From assembly GCA_963575745.1 (NCBI GenBank), contig CAUYUJ010007458.1:310001-374000 (forward strand): a stretch of 64,000 bases of DNA. Direction: 5' to 3'. Positions 48,416 through 60,021 of this stretch are shown here, in pieces (position 1 is the first letter of the stretch; each line of letters starts with the position of its first letter). The notes under the pieces were generated by a model that worked only from the letters and a program-made list of their open reading frames with translations, was not told the DNA's origin and ran no database searches. Origin of the DNA: Prorocentrum cordatum (lineage: Eukaryota; Sar; Dinophyceae; Prorocentrales; Prorocentraceae). A program made the position numbers and the translations under genes.

Positions 48416-50180
48416 CTAACGTGCGGGTCGGGCCGGGCGGGCGGGACATCAACGCATAATGCATCATCGAATGGACACGCGAGAACCCTGATGGGTCGGG
48501 TCGAGACGGGGCGGTCGGGTGGATCCTAACGGTGCGGGTCAGGTCGGGCGAGCCCTACCGGGCGGATCGGGTCGAGCAGGCGGGGCATTCAAGTATCATA
48601 CGACATCAAATGGACACGCGAGAACCCTAACGGGTCGGGTCGCGTTGGGTCGGGCGGACGCTAACGGGCGGGTCGGGTCGGGCGGGCGGGACATTAAAGT
48701 ATGACGCATCATCGAATGGACACGCGACACCCCTAACAGTTCGGGTCGGGTCGGGTCGGATCGGGCGAAGCGAGACCGTTCGCCCAGAAGCCCGTTCGCC
48801 CAGAAGCACGTTCGCCCGGGATCCCGTTCGCCCGAATACCCTCCGCCTGCAGTCCCGTTCGCCCGAAGCCCGTTCGCCCGGAGGCCCGGTCGCCCGGAAG
48901 CCCGGTCGCCCAGAGCCCGTTCGCCCGGAAGCCCGTTCGCCCGGAAGCCCGTTCGCCGGGAAGCCCGTTCATCCGGAGCCCGTTCGCCTGGAGTCTCCTC
49001 CGCCGCTGCCGCCGGCGACGCCGGCGCGAAGACCACGGACCCAGCTCATCCACCTGCTCCTCCGGCTCGTCCCCCCCCCTCCTCTTCCTCCTCCCCCTCC
49101 ACCTCCTGCTCTTTCTCGGCCTCCTCCTCCTCCTCCTCCTCCTCCCTCGCCCTCTTCCTCCCTCCCCCTCCCCCTCCCTCCCTCGCCCTCTTCCTCCTCC
49201 TCCGCCGTCGCCGTCGCCGCCCCCGTCGTCGCCGTCGTCGCCGCCGCTGCGGGGGCACAAAAGGGAAAGGCAACAACAGCAGGAAGAAGAGGAGGGCGAC
49301 GTCGCCGGCGACGGGCGGGTCGGGTCGGGTCGGGCGGGCGGACCCTCACGGGCGGGTCGGGTCGGGCGTGCGGGACATCAAAGTATGATCGAGTTCACAC
49401 GCGAAAACCCTAACGGGCGGGTCGAGTCGGGTCGGGCGGGCGGACTCAATCGGGCGGGTCGGGTCGGGTCGGGCGGTCGGACCCTCACGGGCGGGTCGGG
49501 TCGGGCGCGCGGGACATCAAAGTGTGGTGCATGATCGAGTTTACACGCGAAAACCCTAACGGGCGGGTGGGGTCGGGCGGGCGGACCCTAACAGGCGGGT
49601 CGGTTCGGGTCGGGCGGGCGGACCCTAACGGGCGGGTGGGGTCGGGCGGGCGGGACATTAAACTGAGGTGCGTGACCGAGTTCACACGCGAAAACCCTAA
49701 CGGGCGGGTCGGGGCGGGTCGGGCGGGCGGACCCTAATGGGCGGGTCGGGTCTGGTCGGGCGGGCGGACCCTAACGGGCGGGTCGGGTCGGGCGGGCGGG
49801 ACATTACAGTGTGGTGCGTGGTCGAGTTGACACGCGAGAGCCCTCACGGGCGCGTTGGGTCGGGTCGGGTCGGGCGGGCGGACCCTGGCGGGCGGATCGG
49901 GTCGGGTCGAACGGCGGACCCTAACAAGCGGGTCGGGCCGGGCGGGCGGGACATTAACGCGAATACCCTCACGGGCGGGTCGGGTCGGGTCGGGTCGGGC
50001 GGGAGGATCCGAACGGGCGGGTCGGGTCGGGCGGGCGGACAGTCGGGTCGGGCGAGCGGACATAAAAGTGTGGTACATGATCCAATTCACACGCGAGAGC
50101 CCTAACGGGCGGATCGGGTCGGGTCGGGTCGGGTCGGTCGGGCAGAACCTAACGGGCGGGTCGGGTCGGGCGGGACATTA
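48416..50180. repeat. GGCGGGTCGGGTCGG satellite block
   Basis: GGGCGGGTCGGGTCGGGCGG units within a longer unit that includes GACATTAAAGTATGA and ACACGCGAGAACCCTAACGG. At 48770-48990 there is a CCCGTTCGCCCGGAAG subarray, and at 49060-49260 a CTCC/CGTCGC-rich insert. Confidence 0.95.
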
Positions 50181-51000
50181 GGGTAGCCTAGGGTAGGCCC
50201 TTGGGTAGCCTATGGTATGGCCTACCCACGGCCCTACGGTAGACCTGGGGTAGGTCTACGGGGTAGGCCTGGGTATAGGCCCAGGGTAGGCCCAGGGAAA
50301 ATGCCTAGGGGTAGGCCTAGGGTAGGTCTAGGGGGCAAGCCTAGGGGATAGGCCTAGGTTAAGCCCCGGGAGGGTAGGGGTAGACCTAGGTAGGCCTAGG
50401 GGGTTGGCCTCGGGGTAGGCCCGGGATAGGCCTAGGGGGTGGGCCTAAGGGTAGGCCTAGGATCGGCCTAAATGGGGTAGGCCTAGGGGGTAGGCCAAGG
50501 TGTAGGCCCAGGGTAGGCGCAGGGGACAGGCCTAGAGGGTAGGCCTAGGTTAGGTCTAGGGGGTAGCTGGGGTAGGCCTAGGGGGTAGGCCTAGGGGGTA
50601 GACCTAGATGTAGGCCTAAGGTCGGCCCATGGGGGTCGGCCTAGGGTAGGCCTAGAGGGAAGGCCTAGGGGTAGGCCTAGGGTGGACTTTGGGGTAGGCC
50701 TAGGGGTGCGCTTAGCGTAAGCCTAGGGGGTAGGCCTACGGGGTAGGCCCAGGGGTACACCTACGGTCGGCCTAGGGGGCAGCCCTAGGGGTAGGCCTAG
50801 GTTAAGCCTACGAGGTAAGCCTAGGGGTTCGGCCTAGAGGTAGGCCTAGGGTAGGCTTAGGGGGTAGGCCTAGGTAGGCTTAGGGGGAAGGCCTAGGGGT
50901 AGACCTAGGGTAGGCCTTGGGGGTAGGCCTATTGGTAGTAGGGTAGGCCTAAGGGGCAGGGTAGGCCTGGAGGAAAACCTTAGGGTTGGCCCACCCTCGA
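50181..51000. repeat. TAGGCCTAGGG minisatellite, right block
   Basis: Same unit as the left block. Confidence 0.95.
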
Positions 51001-51019
51001 GGTTCTATATGATATGGCG

Positions 51020-51900
51020 GAAGGTCGGAGCCTCGTCTGTGACTGAATTGTGAAAACGCTTTAGGCAAGAACCTCCTCCGTATGGGGCCCGCACTTCATG
51101 TTGGTAATCCGACCGGGTCGTCGTCGAACCTGTCACTGTCGTCACTTTTGGGCTCCTGATGCCTGCATATGGGAAAAGGGCCCGGCGGAAGTATCAGGCG
51201 GGAACCTCGTGTGTGAGTGAATTGCGAGGAAGTCTCTGGCGGGAACCCCTCCCTATGGGGCCCGCGCTTCATGTTGCCAATCCGAGCGAGTCATCCTCGA
51301 TCCTGTAACTGTCGTCACGCTTGGGTTCCTGAAGGCTGAATGTGGGGGAGGTGTCAGGCGGGAGCCTCGACTGTGAGTAAACGGTGAGGAAGTCCCAGGC
51401 GGGAGCCCCTTCCTAATGGGGCCCGCACTTCATGTTGATAATCCGAGCGGGTCATCCTCGAACCTGTAACAGTAGGCATTTTTCGGCTCCTGAGGCCTGA
51501 CTATGAGTAAAATATTAGGCGGGAGTCTCGTCTGCGAGTGACGTGTGAGGAAATCTCCGGCGGGAGTCCCCTTCACATGGGGCCCGCATTTCAAGTTGGC
51601 AAACCGAGCGGGTCATCCTCGAACCTGTTATTGTCGTCACTTCTGGGCTCCTGAGGCCTGACTGTGGGGGAAGTATCTGGCGGGAGCCTCGTCTGTGAGT
51701 GAATTGCGAGGAAGTCTCCGGCGGGAGCCCCTCGCCCTATGGGGCCCGCGCTTCGTGTTGGTAATCCGACCAGGTCATCCTCGAACCTGTAATTGTCGTC
51801 ATGTTTGGGGCTCCTGAAGCCTGCACGTGGGGGAAGTATCGGGCGGGAGCCTCGTCTGTGAGTGAACTGTGTGGAAAGTTCAAGCGGCAACCCCCTCCCG
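51020..51900 (+). repeat. About 165-bp satellite array (family L), five to six copies
   Basis: Repeated GGCGGGAGCCTCGTCTGTGA, ATGGGGCCCGC-CTTCATGTT and CCGACCGGGTCATCCTCGAA blocks spaced about 160-170 bp. Confidence 0.9.
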
Positions 51901-52009
51901 ATGGGGCCCGCATCCCTCGTGTTTCCTCCGGGTCGTCCTCCGGCGCGCGTTTCCTTTGGGTCGTCCTCTGGCGCGTATCCGCCGGGACGCACGTCGTGCG
52001 TTTCCTCTG

Positions 52010-52560
52010 GGTCGTGTTCCGCACGAAGAGGAGGAGGAAAAGGAGGAGGAAGGAGGATATAATGAGGATGCAGGACGAGAAAGAGAAGCAGGAGGAGGAG
52101 GAGGAGAACGCAGAGGGCGAGAAGGACGATGAGGACATGGAAGAAGAGGGGTGCCTTGGGAGGCCCCACGATGTCCCGGATGACTCAAGGAGGCCCCAAG
52201 AGGCCCCAAGTGTTTCCAGGAGGAGGCAGGAAACTTAAGGAGGAGGCAGGATGACGGGGAGGCGGAGGAGGGGGGCGAATATGGAAACAAGGATGAGGCG
52301 GAGGAGGGAGAGGGAAAAGAGGAAAATGAAGAGGGGAGGCGGAGGAGGAGGAGGAGGACGAGGAGGGACAGCAGCAGGAGGAGAACGCAGGAGGCAGGAG
52401 GAGCATGGGGAATGGGGGGAGGACGCATAACGAGGAGGAGGAAGGGGTGGTGGTTGTGGTGGTGGAGAAGGCAAGAGGAGGAGGCAGGAATTGAGGCAGG
52501 AGGACGGAGCAGGAGGAAAAGGAGGAGGCAGGAATAGGTGGGAGAAGCGAAGGGCAAGAA
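52010..52560. repeat. GGA/GGAGGA-rich tract
   Basis: Purine-rich plus strand made of GAGGAGG and GCAGGAGGA units. Long open minus frames here are compositional. Confidence 0.85.
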
Positions 52561-52859
52561 GACATCCCCAGGCAACCTAAACATAGTCCCATGCGGGGTC
52601 CTACCGTCGGAGTCATTGATCAATGAATGCGCCGCATACTTGATTTGGCGAAGTCTGGGAGGGGGGGGCGTTACCGGCTTGGACGATGAGGCAAAATCGT
52701 GTGCAACTTGTAAATCCGACAAGGTGAGTGGTTAAATCCGAAAGGGGACGGGCGGGGGGAGGGGAGGAGGGGGGGGGGAATGGGGGGGGATCCTACTCTT
52801 GTAGAAAAGAGAATCTGGGCGATGCGTTCGACGTGGTATAATCCACGCGGTGCAAATGA

Positions 52860-53960
52860 TTTCACAAACGAACTGACATATTCCATGCTTTTGCAAACAT
52901 CCCACCCACCCACCCGCAACTTGATTTGCAAAAGTCATGCGGCGGCGATTGCGATGAGTGATTGGCGTTTGCTGGTGCATCTCTGCGGCCACGCCAACCC
53001 AAGCATGCGCGCAGTGGGCAGGTAGTTTGGCGCGACCGACGCGGGCCGCGGTGGCGCTGACCGCAGGGCACTTTCCAGCGGGCACTTCAGTTCGAGTCGG
53101 CGACATCGGCGGGCGCGATATCATGGCAACGTCGACAACGGTTGGCGCGATGATGGTAGTAGCGGTGCTGGTGACGATGTTAGCAACGACAACGGCACGA
53201 CCACTGACGGCGCCGATGCTGATCACGCCGACGACGATGACGGCGTGTTCGCGTCGGTGGTGGAGGTTCTGGAAGGAGTTCGATATGCGCGCGCGGTCGA
53301 CGCGCGAGTGGCCCGCATGATGTTATTTGACATGGATCGCGTCCCCCCCCAGCACGCGCACAAGGGCGTTCGAATGGTTTCGGCATGCGGCGCGAGGCCC
53401 TTGTTGCAGAATTCCATGAACATGTTCGGTTACCGATGGTTTTCTCAAGATTTCGCCACATCGCGAGCGCAGGATTCTTATTAAACCAAGCGTTGCGAAA
53501 CCAAGATTGCATGGTTTCGGGACATTCGATTTTGACATCCATCACGAAACCGAAACTTCTCGACTGCATTTCGGCATGCGCGCCGGACGGCGCGCGCGCA
53601 CTTCGTCTCATTCGATGCATAGGGTTCTAGCGACGGCACGCACGCAAGGGCGTTCGAATGTTTTCGACACGCGCGCAAGAAGCGAGCTTGGTCGCATGTT
53701 CTGAAAATGCTGGGAACCCAAAACTGATTTGTCACCAAAGAACTTGTTCTGTGCTTTGCTGCGAAACCATGTGTTCGTATATTGGTTTGAATGTAATGGT
53801 TGAACTCCTTACGACAGCTGAGGTTATTACATTGATTTCGGAATGCGCACGCGACGCCGCGCGCTTGCGCACTTCGTCCCATATTTTGCCAGGGACTTTC
53901 AAAAGCTGGTGATTTTTGATAAACGAGTGCGAACGCATAGTACGTTTTGCAAAAGATGGC
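52860..53960 (+). repeat. Dispersed repeat, family K copy 5
   Basis: Same block order as copies 2 and 3, ending with CTTTCAAAAGCTGGTGATTT. Confidence 0.85.
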
Positions 53961-54284
53961 AGGGGGGGTCAATACCGTCTCCACTGGGATGGTACGAATT
54001 CGTACTTAGGATGGACGATGGGGGAGGATCGTATGTAACTTGCGATACAAAATTGGGGGCCGATAATCCCGGGAGGCGGGGGGGGGGTAGAAACTATCTT
54101 CCTTGTGGAAGGAGAACCGACGCGGTTCAATATACTCGATGCAATGTATGTGGTGTATTCGAAATCTATGTTGTGCAGTCTACGTGGTGATATGATATGT
54201 TGTGCAATCGATTGAAGTGCAATCAATTAGATTGCAACGGGGGGGCAGGGGATGCAACGGGGCGGCGGCGGCGGTGACGGAACA

Positions 54285-54480
54285 GGGCGGCGACGGCGAC
54301 AACATAACCGCCAGACCCCTCTCAGGCCCAGACGACGGGCGACGACGAGGCGGCGACGGCTCCAACATAGCCGCCAGGCTGGCGGTCAGGCCCAAACTAC
54401 GCGCGGCGACGAGGCGTCGACTGAGCGGCAACGGCGACGACATAGTCGCCAGACCGGCGGTTAGGCTCAGCTCCTTAGAG
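54285..54480. repeat. Three-copy, about 62-bp repeat
   Basis: GGCGACGGC-ACATA-CCGCCAG followed by AGGC; units near 54285, 54350 and 54415. Confidence 0.65.
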
Positions 54481-54499
54481 AGCAAGTAGGAAATCCATG

Positions 54500-55500
54500 C
54501 AAGCACTGGTTGGGGAAGATTCTGGGAAAGCATGCCATGCACATATTGCAATAATTCTGCCCGCGCGCACCTGCTGACATCATGAGGCAAACATGCCGTC
54601 TGAACATGCTTGTCCAGACACTGTGAGGCTAATTATGTCACCACGCGATGCATCCGCGTTGATGTGGCATGCGCCCATCGCACAAATCCGCACGAAAGAC
54701 AGTCCTGCGGGACACATGCGCGCGCCGGAACGAGCGCGTCGACACCGTTTCCAAAGCATTGGTTTTCGAAGCAAGCCGCGATCAACTTGTCAACAACACA
54801 TGACAAAACCCACAGCACTTCCACAACAAATCCGCCACACTTCTTCAATGAACACCGCCGCCATTATCGCTATTGTCATCCCTCATCACCCTCATCAACG
54901 TCGCCGATCGCCGCCAATGCCGCTATCATCACAATCGCCTTCATCACAGACACATTGGCGTCATCAGCCTCATCGTCGTCACCAACATCGACGCCATCAC
55001 TGGCCTGGCCGTCGTCATCGTCATCATCGACGTCACCATTGCTATTATCGCCATCGTCGTTGCCGCCTTTGTCGATGCCATGACGATATCTCGCCCGCTC
55101 AGGACCGCGACCTTTACTGACGTGCCCGCGTGCCAGCTCTGCCTTTGAAACGCGCTGGGCAGTTCCCACCGGTGAGCGCCAGCGCGGCGGCGCCAGCGCA
55201 ACCTTCGAGATGCGCATGCAACAACCAGGAACCGCAATCGTGCCTGGATGGGCTTGGCCAAACAAGTTGCTGGCGAGTGGGTGAGTCGAGGCCTCCTGGA
55301 TGGTGTCGGAGTAGATGGGAGCGCAGGATCGCGCCGCATCGACGATACGCATCGGCGACGTCGATGTGAAGCAAATCGGGCTCAAGATCGAGCCGCATCG
55401 GCAATGCATCGGCCATACGAAGCGATCCTCCGACTCCATCTTCATCTACTCCGACCCCATCTGGGAGGGTAGAGGGTGAGAGGCCAAACAAGTGTCTGGC
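54500..55500 (-). repeat. Dispersed repeat, family K copy 6, opposite orientation
   Basis: The reverse complement reads GGGCACGTCAGTAAAGGTCG, CGGGCGAGATATCGTCATGG and the GACGAT-rich segment, matching the middle of copies 2 to 5. More diverged than the others. Confidence 0.55.
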
Positions 55501-55746
55501 GAGCAGTGCAGGTGACGACTTCAAGCTTTGCAGACATTGTGCGCGCTACATAAATTACACCGCATATCTGGCACCACACATATTGCACCACATTGCTGGC
55601 ACCGCATACACTGGACTTGCGCACCTTGCAGCTCGTGAGTTGTGCGAGGCGATTGCACCAGGGATATTACGCATACAGGGTGCAGTGATGCACTGTCTGG
55701 AGTCCACGCTGGCACGCATCAAATTCGCTGGGTGTGGTGTCTTCTC

Positions 55747-55951
55747 GGGCCGGGCGAAAGGGGGGGATAGCAAAGGGGGGGGTTGAGAATCAGCTCACGC
55801 AGCTGATTTTCCCGGCGCCTCCCGGCGCCTCCCGGCGCTGGGAGGCGCCCATGTATCGAGGAATGGGCCCGGCGGCGGGGCCGAAACCAGCTGCATGCAG
55901 CAGATGTCGTAAACCCCCCCTTTCCCAATCCCCCCCTTGTCGTCCGGCCCC
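55747..55951. mobile_element. Fold-back element with GGGCCGGGCGAAAGGGGG termini
   Basis: GGGCCGGGCGAAAGGGGGGG at the left is mirrored by CCCCCCCTTGTCGTCCGGCC at the right. An internal hairpin GGCGCCTCCC/GGGAGGCGCC lies at about 55825-55850. Resembles family D in layout. Confidence 0.65.
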
Positions 55952-56219
55952 GATCCTCTCTGCATGTGCACCCGTGGCCTCTCAATCTGGAACTGGGGCC
56001 CGCGGCCCTGGACATGGGCCCGACGCCGGCCCAAGGGGGACGCTTGCCGCGGCGATGCCAGGGCACTCGAGAGAGCTCCCCGAGCGCTGGAGCGCCAGGG
56101 GTGCCCGAGGGCACCGAGAAGCAGCAGGGCAGCGGAGTCAAGAGGGGATCAAAGAGCCTGGGACCTCGAATGGTGGGAGGACAGTGCTGAGAATTCAGGC
56201 AAGCTGGAAGGGCCGATGG

Positions 56220-56370
56220 TAACCAGCCACGAACGTAAGCATATCCCTAAGATTAGCAAGCCAACAGTCGACGACGATCTCAGGGATGCGCCCTCATAAA
56301 CGGAGGGAATCCTTAAGATCGGCATCGAGATGAGGCGATGCCAATCATAGGGATAGCGATATGTTCCAGG
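56220..56370. repeat. Sequence related to the interior of family F
   Basis: CAAGCCAACAG, CTCAGGGATGCGCCCTC, GGCATCGAGATGAGGCGATG and AGGGATAGCGATA resemble 2205-2330. Lies just inside the 22-kb intron, within 100-230 bp of the donor. Confidence 0.55.
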
Positions 56371-56452
56371 CTGGTGAGATGGGACACTGATGCAAGCACC
56401 TGTCTACAACAACACGAACTCGAGAACACACAACCAGCCGACATGAGGTGTC

Positions 56453-56586
56453 CTGAGGCTGCACCTCCATGGTGCCCGCGAAGTTGGTGAGGGCCCAGTG
56501 CAGCGCCAGGAGGTAGGTCTGGCCGTTCGTCCGAGTCGCCTCGACCCCGTCGCCGGCGCTCTCCCTGGTGACGTGAGCCACCCATC
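56453..56586 (-). CDS. Channel exon: S5-P linker, pore helix and selectivity filter
   Basis: Opens with G|GA TGG GTG, continuing the S5 exon in frame. It encodes a short turret and the pore helix TYLLALHWALTNF, then the filter region FAGTMEVQPQ. The W-A-L-T pattern before the filter and VQPQ after it fit the pore loop of EAG/CNG-like channels of protists. The usual GYG/GFG triplet is replaced by F-A-G-T, so ion selectivity cannot be assumed. The 134-bp exon ends at CCT CAG before GACACC, an inferred GA donor in phase 0. The exact donor is less certain than the frame. Confidence 0.85.
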
Positions 56587-56788
56587 CTTAGGCGGCGAGC
56601 GAGGGGGGGGAAGTGAGAAGGAAAAGGCCCTGTAAGAAGGCGGCCGGACTTCTCAAAGCCCTCGCGCTTTCTGACATTTGTTTGTTGTCTTCAGGGACGG
56701 ATTAGAAAACTTCTCAAAGGCCAGGGAACTTCCGAGCCTTCTGAGAAGGCCTTTTCCTTCTCACTTCCCCCCGGGCTCGCCACCGATC
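56587..56788 (-). other. Intron of 202 bp made of an inverted-repeat element plus one target-site copy (introner)
   Basis: The S5 exon and the pore exon are separated by one inverted-repeat element of family A (56590-56785) flanked by the direct repeat AAGGAT (56786-56791 and 56584-56589, minus-strand sense). Removing the element and one copy of the repeat restores the frame D-D-Q-G-W-V-A-H across the junction. Splicing that gives this product would use AAG|GAT at both sides, so the intron begins with GA and ends with AG. The duplication therefore supplies both splice sites. GA donors are known in dinoflagellates. Splicing itself is inferred. Confidence 0.8.
56590..56785. mobile_element. MITE-like element, family A copy 3 (inside the channel gene)
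   Basis: Terminal inverted repeats begin GGCGGCGAGC on one side and end GCTCGCCACC on the other. They extend inward for about 45 bp through AAGTGAGAAGGAAAAGGCC. It is 196 bp, has no coding capacity, and a perfect 6-bp target-site duplication (ATCCTT on the plus strand). Related copies lie at 18886-19083 and 32403-32564. Confidence 0.8.
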
Positions 56789-57215
56789 CTTGATCATCTC
56801 TGCGCCCTATCCCAACCCAGATACAGGCCATGCCGTGCGCGAGGCACAGAATGGCAGCGAGGGACTGCGCGATGCCGAACAGCAGCGCCGCCTTCTGCGA
56901 CTTGGCCCGCTGAACGACCAGAGAAAGGAACTTCCTGAGCCGCAAAAGCCTCAGAAACCGTATCATGCGAAGCAGGCGCCATCCCGAAAGCAGACCGGCT
57001 CGCCCAGCGAGGATCCACTCTGCCCAGTCAAGGCTGACGATCAGGGCGTCTGGAACCAACCACGAAGAGGCGTACCGCACCCATATCTTTCGCAAAAAAA
57101 ACTCTTCTGTGCCATTGGGCAGTTGGTAGCCAGTAAAGAGCGTGAAGAAGATATCCAACGTCCAGAACAGCCGCAGCGGCCACTGCATCGCCACGTGGGC
57201 GGCAGAGTCGAGCTC
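56789..57215 (-). CDS. Channel exon: S2, S3, S4 voltage sensor and S5
   Basis: Starts after an acceptor ending CAG at the residues ELDSAAH. S2 contains LFWTLDIFFTLFTGY and S3 contains LVPDALIVSLDW with the expected acidic residues. S4 reads RLLRMIRFLRLLRLRKF, with basic residues at nearly every third position, the hallmark of a voltage sensor. S5 contains AAILCLAHGMACIWVGIG, including the conserved histidine and tryptophan near its end. The 427-bp exon ends in phase 1 at CAA-G, immediately before a GA donor. S1 should lie in an upstream exon that was not found. This is the clearest coding exon in the window and identifies the gene as a six-transmembrane voltage-gated channel of the EAG/CNG/HCN superfamily. 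Confidence 0.9.
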
Positions 57216-59425
57216 CTGGGTTGAGCCGGCCGCAAAGAGAAGAAACTACTACGCTTGCAACCAACGCGCCCTCAATAACTCCTCAACCCGCCCATTCACA
57301 CCAAACTTGGACAGACATGGATCGTACAACCTCCATCCATTCACGGCGCCACAACCGACATCCCGACGCCACCTCAGCGACACCAGACGCGTCGGGCCAC
57401 CATGGTGAACTCGCCTGCCAGCGGGGGCCGGCGTTTGAGACGGTTGCCCTCCGCACCCCTTCCCCAGAAATCCAGTCTGGCCGATTTGGACGAGGGAGTC
57501 CTGGCAGATGGCCTCGGCGGACTCATCTGCTACAGAACTGGTCACAAATGCGTTCAAATTCGACAACATGGCCCTAACACTGACCATGAGCGCTACGAGT
57601 CGACCCACTCGGGCCACAACACAATCCAAACTTGCTGCAAGAGGACCCAGATGCCCCCACGACAGCCCAGTAGGGGGCCCCAATAGGCAACACAACATCA
57701 ATGTTCCGAAGTGTGGTAGGTCATGTTCGCTTTCTCCAACTTTGATGGCTTTTGACAAACCGAAACGCCCCCTGACACCTCCCGACTGGATTTCACTGGG
57801 CCAAAAGTTCTCCAAAACAAATCCAGAAACAACAACAAAAACATCAACACGGATCCAAAAAGGCCCCGAAACGGCCCGAGAGGCCACCGAGAGGCCCACA
57901 AGTGGCCAAATGACGGCCCAGCCTCAAAGGCAGACTCACGCGCCCCCAAGGAGGGAACATCGAACTGGCCTTGGGAGACTTCTTCCCAAGAGTACCACCA
58001 AGCGGCCCCCAGACGTCTCTAAGAGGCCCCGCGAAACCCACAAGAACCCCCCGAAACATCCAAACAACAACATGATGTCTTGGGCCGCCTTGGGGCCGTC
58101 CTGGGCCCTCCTGAAGCCTTTTGGGGGCCGTCTTGGGGAGCGATGTCTGCCTCTCGGGGTCCTATTCGGCGCCATCCTGGAGCCCTGTGAAGCGATGTCG
58201 GGGGCCTCCTGGGACGTTTGGAACGTTTCCTGGGCTGCGTGGACCCCGTTCGAACCGTCTTGAACCGCGTAGGCGAAGATATCCCGCGAAAAGCTGCGCA
58301 TCCACACCTGGGGGAGAGGGAGAGCGAGGGAGGAGGGGGACGTACTGGAATTGCGAGGGTTGGAAGCTGCACCACAGAAAGCACGGCGGCAAGCAGATGT
58401 CGATTGCAATGTTCGTGCGATCCGCACAATATGCACTACGCGCCAGCGCTGGAGCCAATCGGCGGCGGAGCGCCCCATTTAAGTCGGGATTGCGCGGGCG
58501 ATCGAGCAGCTCTGGCAAAGAAGGGGGGCAAAGAAAAAGGGAAACCATACTCTTTAGACTAAGCAGGGATACCCCGTCGCTGTTTGACCTAGAGGCGCGC
58601 CGCGCGGCGGGGCGCAAGCTCGCTCTTTTGACGAGTGGCTCAAACGTGCTCCTTTGGAGCGGCACTGGAGGAACTCGCGCGCGTGAGCGATAGTGACGCG
58701 AGGTCTCCCTGGTCGCATCCGCGCATGTTGGTGACCTCGGGCCGCAGACCCGACGTCCGAAAGCCTGTCCGAAGACTCAAGCGAAGCGATGGCCCTGGGG
58801 TCGCGCCAAAGGCGAGGCGGAAATGCGATGGCGCCCTGGCCTGGCAAGTAAAAGCAGGTGGTTGAATGATGGGGAAAGACCACGAGGCATGCCCACCGCA
58901 ATCAAGAAATGCGGGGGCCACTCCGGCCACGACTGAAGGCCACCTCCTCGCTGGAGGCGCCGGGGTCCTCAACCTCCTCAACCTCGGCGCTGCCCGCGGG
59001 CGAGGGATGACCCGGCTCGCCGGCGGCAGCCGCGCGGAGGGTTGCGCGTGCGCGCCGGCGCTGGACCTTGTCCCCCGCCCTGCGCGTTTCCTCCCTCTTC
59101 AGGTTGGGCTGGTCGGCGTCGGTCTCTTGAGGGCGTTCTTGCTCTCGTCCTCGCCCGTGCCCTTGCCCTTGCCATGTTCGGCGCGATCGCGGCGCGCCCG
59201 CGAGAGCCGGTGGGCGCTGCGGCCCCGGCCCTCGCCCAGAACGGGCGCTGCGCTGAGGACTGGGCAGCGCCGGTCTCCAGCTCTAGCAGCGAGCAGCACT
59301 GTCACTCGTCGAACACCGCCTAGGGGGGGGGGGGGGCGCGTGGCACGCGCTGACCCTGGGGCACTGGGGATCGCGATGGCCGCGGCGTCGGCGGCGCTGG
59401 CCTCCCGGGACCCGGCGGGCCGCTC
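57216..59425. other. Upstream of the channel S2 exon: no further exon established
   Basis: 57.85-58.2 kb has GAGGCCC-like units. 58.3 kb carries the small candidate exon listed. The rest, including a CG-rich stretch with a G-run at 59323-59338, shows nothing recognisable. The S1 exon was looked for on the minus strand and not found. Confidence 0.4.
58266..58307 (-). CDS. Possible small upstream exon of the channel (pre-S1/S1 start)
   Basis: A strong pyrimidine tract and CCCCAG acceptor precede VWMRSFSRDIFAYA, and a GCG|GTTCAAG donor follows, giving 14 codons in phase 0. The D-I-F-A-Y segment loosely resembles the beginning of S1 in this channel group. The rest of S1 was not found between here and 57215. 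Other reading frames through the same bases are also open, so this is a candidate only. Confidence 0.25.
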
Positions 59426-59990
59426 TTAGAAGAGGGCGTGCCAGGGGGCGACTAATCGAAGGTCGGGAGAGAGTCGCCCGAACTCTGGCCGCGAGCCGAA
59501 ATTGGTGAATGCCCAGCATTGGCAGCGCTCGGCCCTGTCTTGCGCGGCCCGCGAAGCCCGCGCGGCGGACAGCTTGGCGCTGCGGATGACACGCATACAG
59601 TCAAGCGACTTGTTGTCGCACAACGGCTGCGCGTCGCTCACCAAGCCCGCAGCCCGACGAGCATCGCAAGCGAAAGCCGCGCGCACCCCCGGCTCAACGA
59701 CCTGCGCTGCGCACGAACTCCGGTGAATCAACGCCTCGGGGATCGGCGTCGCTGACGCGCAACTTCAGAATGAAGTCAAGAATTTCGGCGTCGCTCTTGC
59801 CGAATGTAGGGGGGCGTGGATCTTCCGCGAGCCCCGAAGGCGGCGCGTCGGGGGGCGGCGGGCCTCTTGGCGGAGCCGGTACGGAAGTCGCGCCGGTGGG
59901 CAGCATCCGCGCGCAGGACGCGGCGGCCGCACGCTGCGCGGCGCCCGAAAGGGGGCGGCGGGCGAGAGCGGGGCCGAGGAGTTGCTTCAA
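59426..59990 (-). other. Coding-like GC-rich block, product not recognised
   Basis: One minus frame (59694-59990) reads SDAEILDFILKLRVSDADP. An overlapping frame (59426-59731) reads FACDARRAAGLVSDAQPLCD followed by NKSLDCMRVIRSAKLSAARA. Composition and helical periodicity look like protein sequence, and an AG lies at the junction. I do not recognise the product. It may be exons of the channel's N-terminus or a remnant of another gene. Confidence 0.25.
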
Positions 59991-60021
59991 TCATGAACAC
60001 GACCGTGACCTCGAGCAACAC

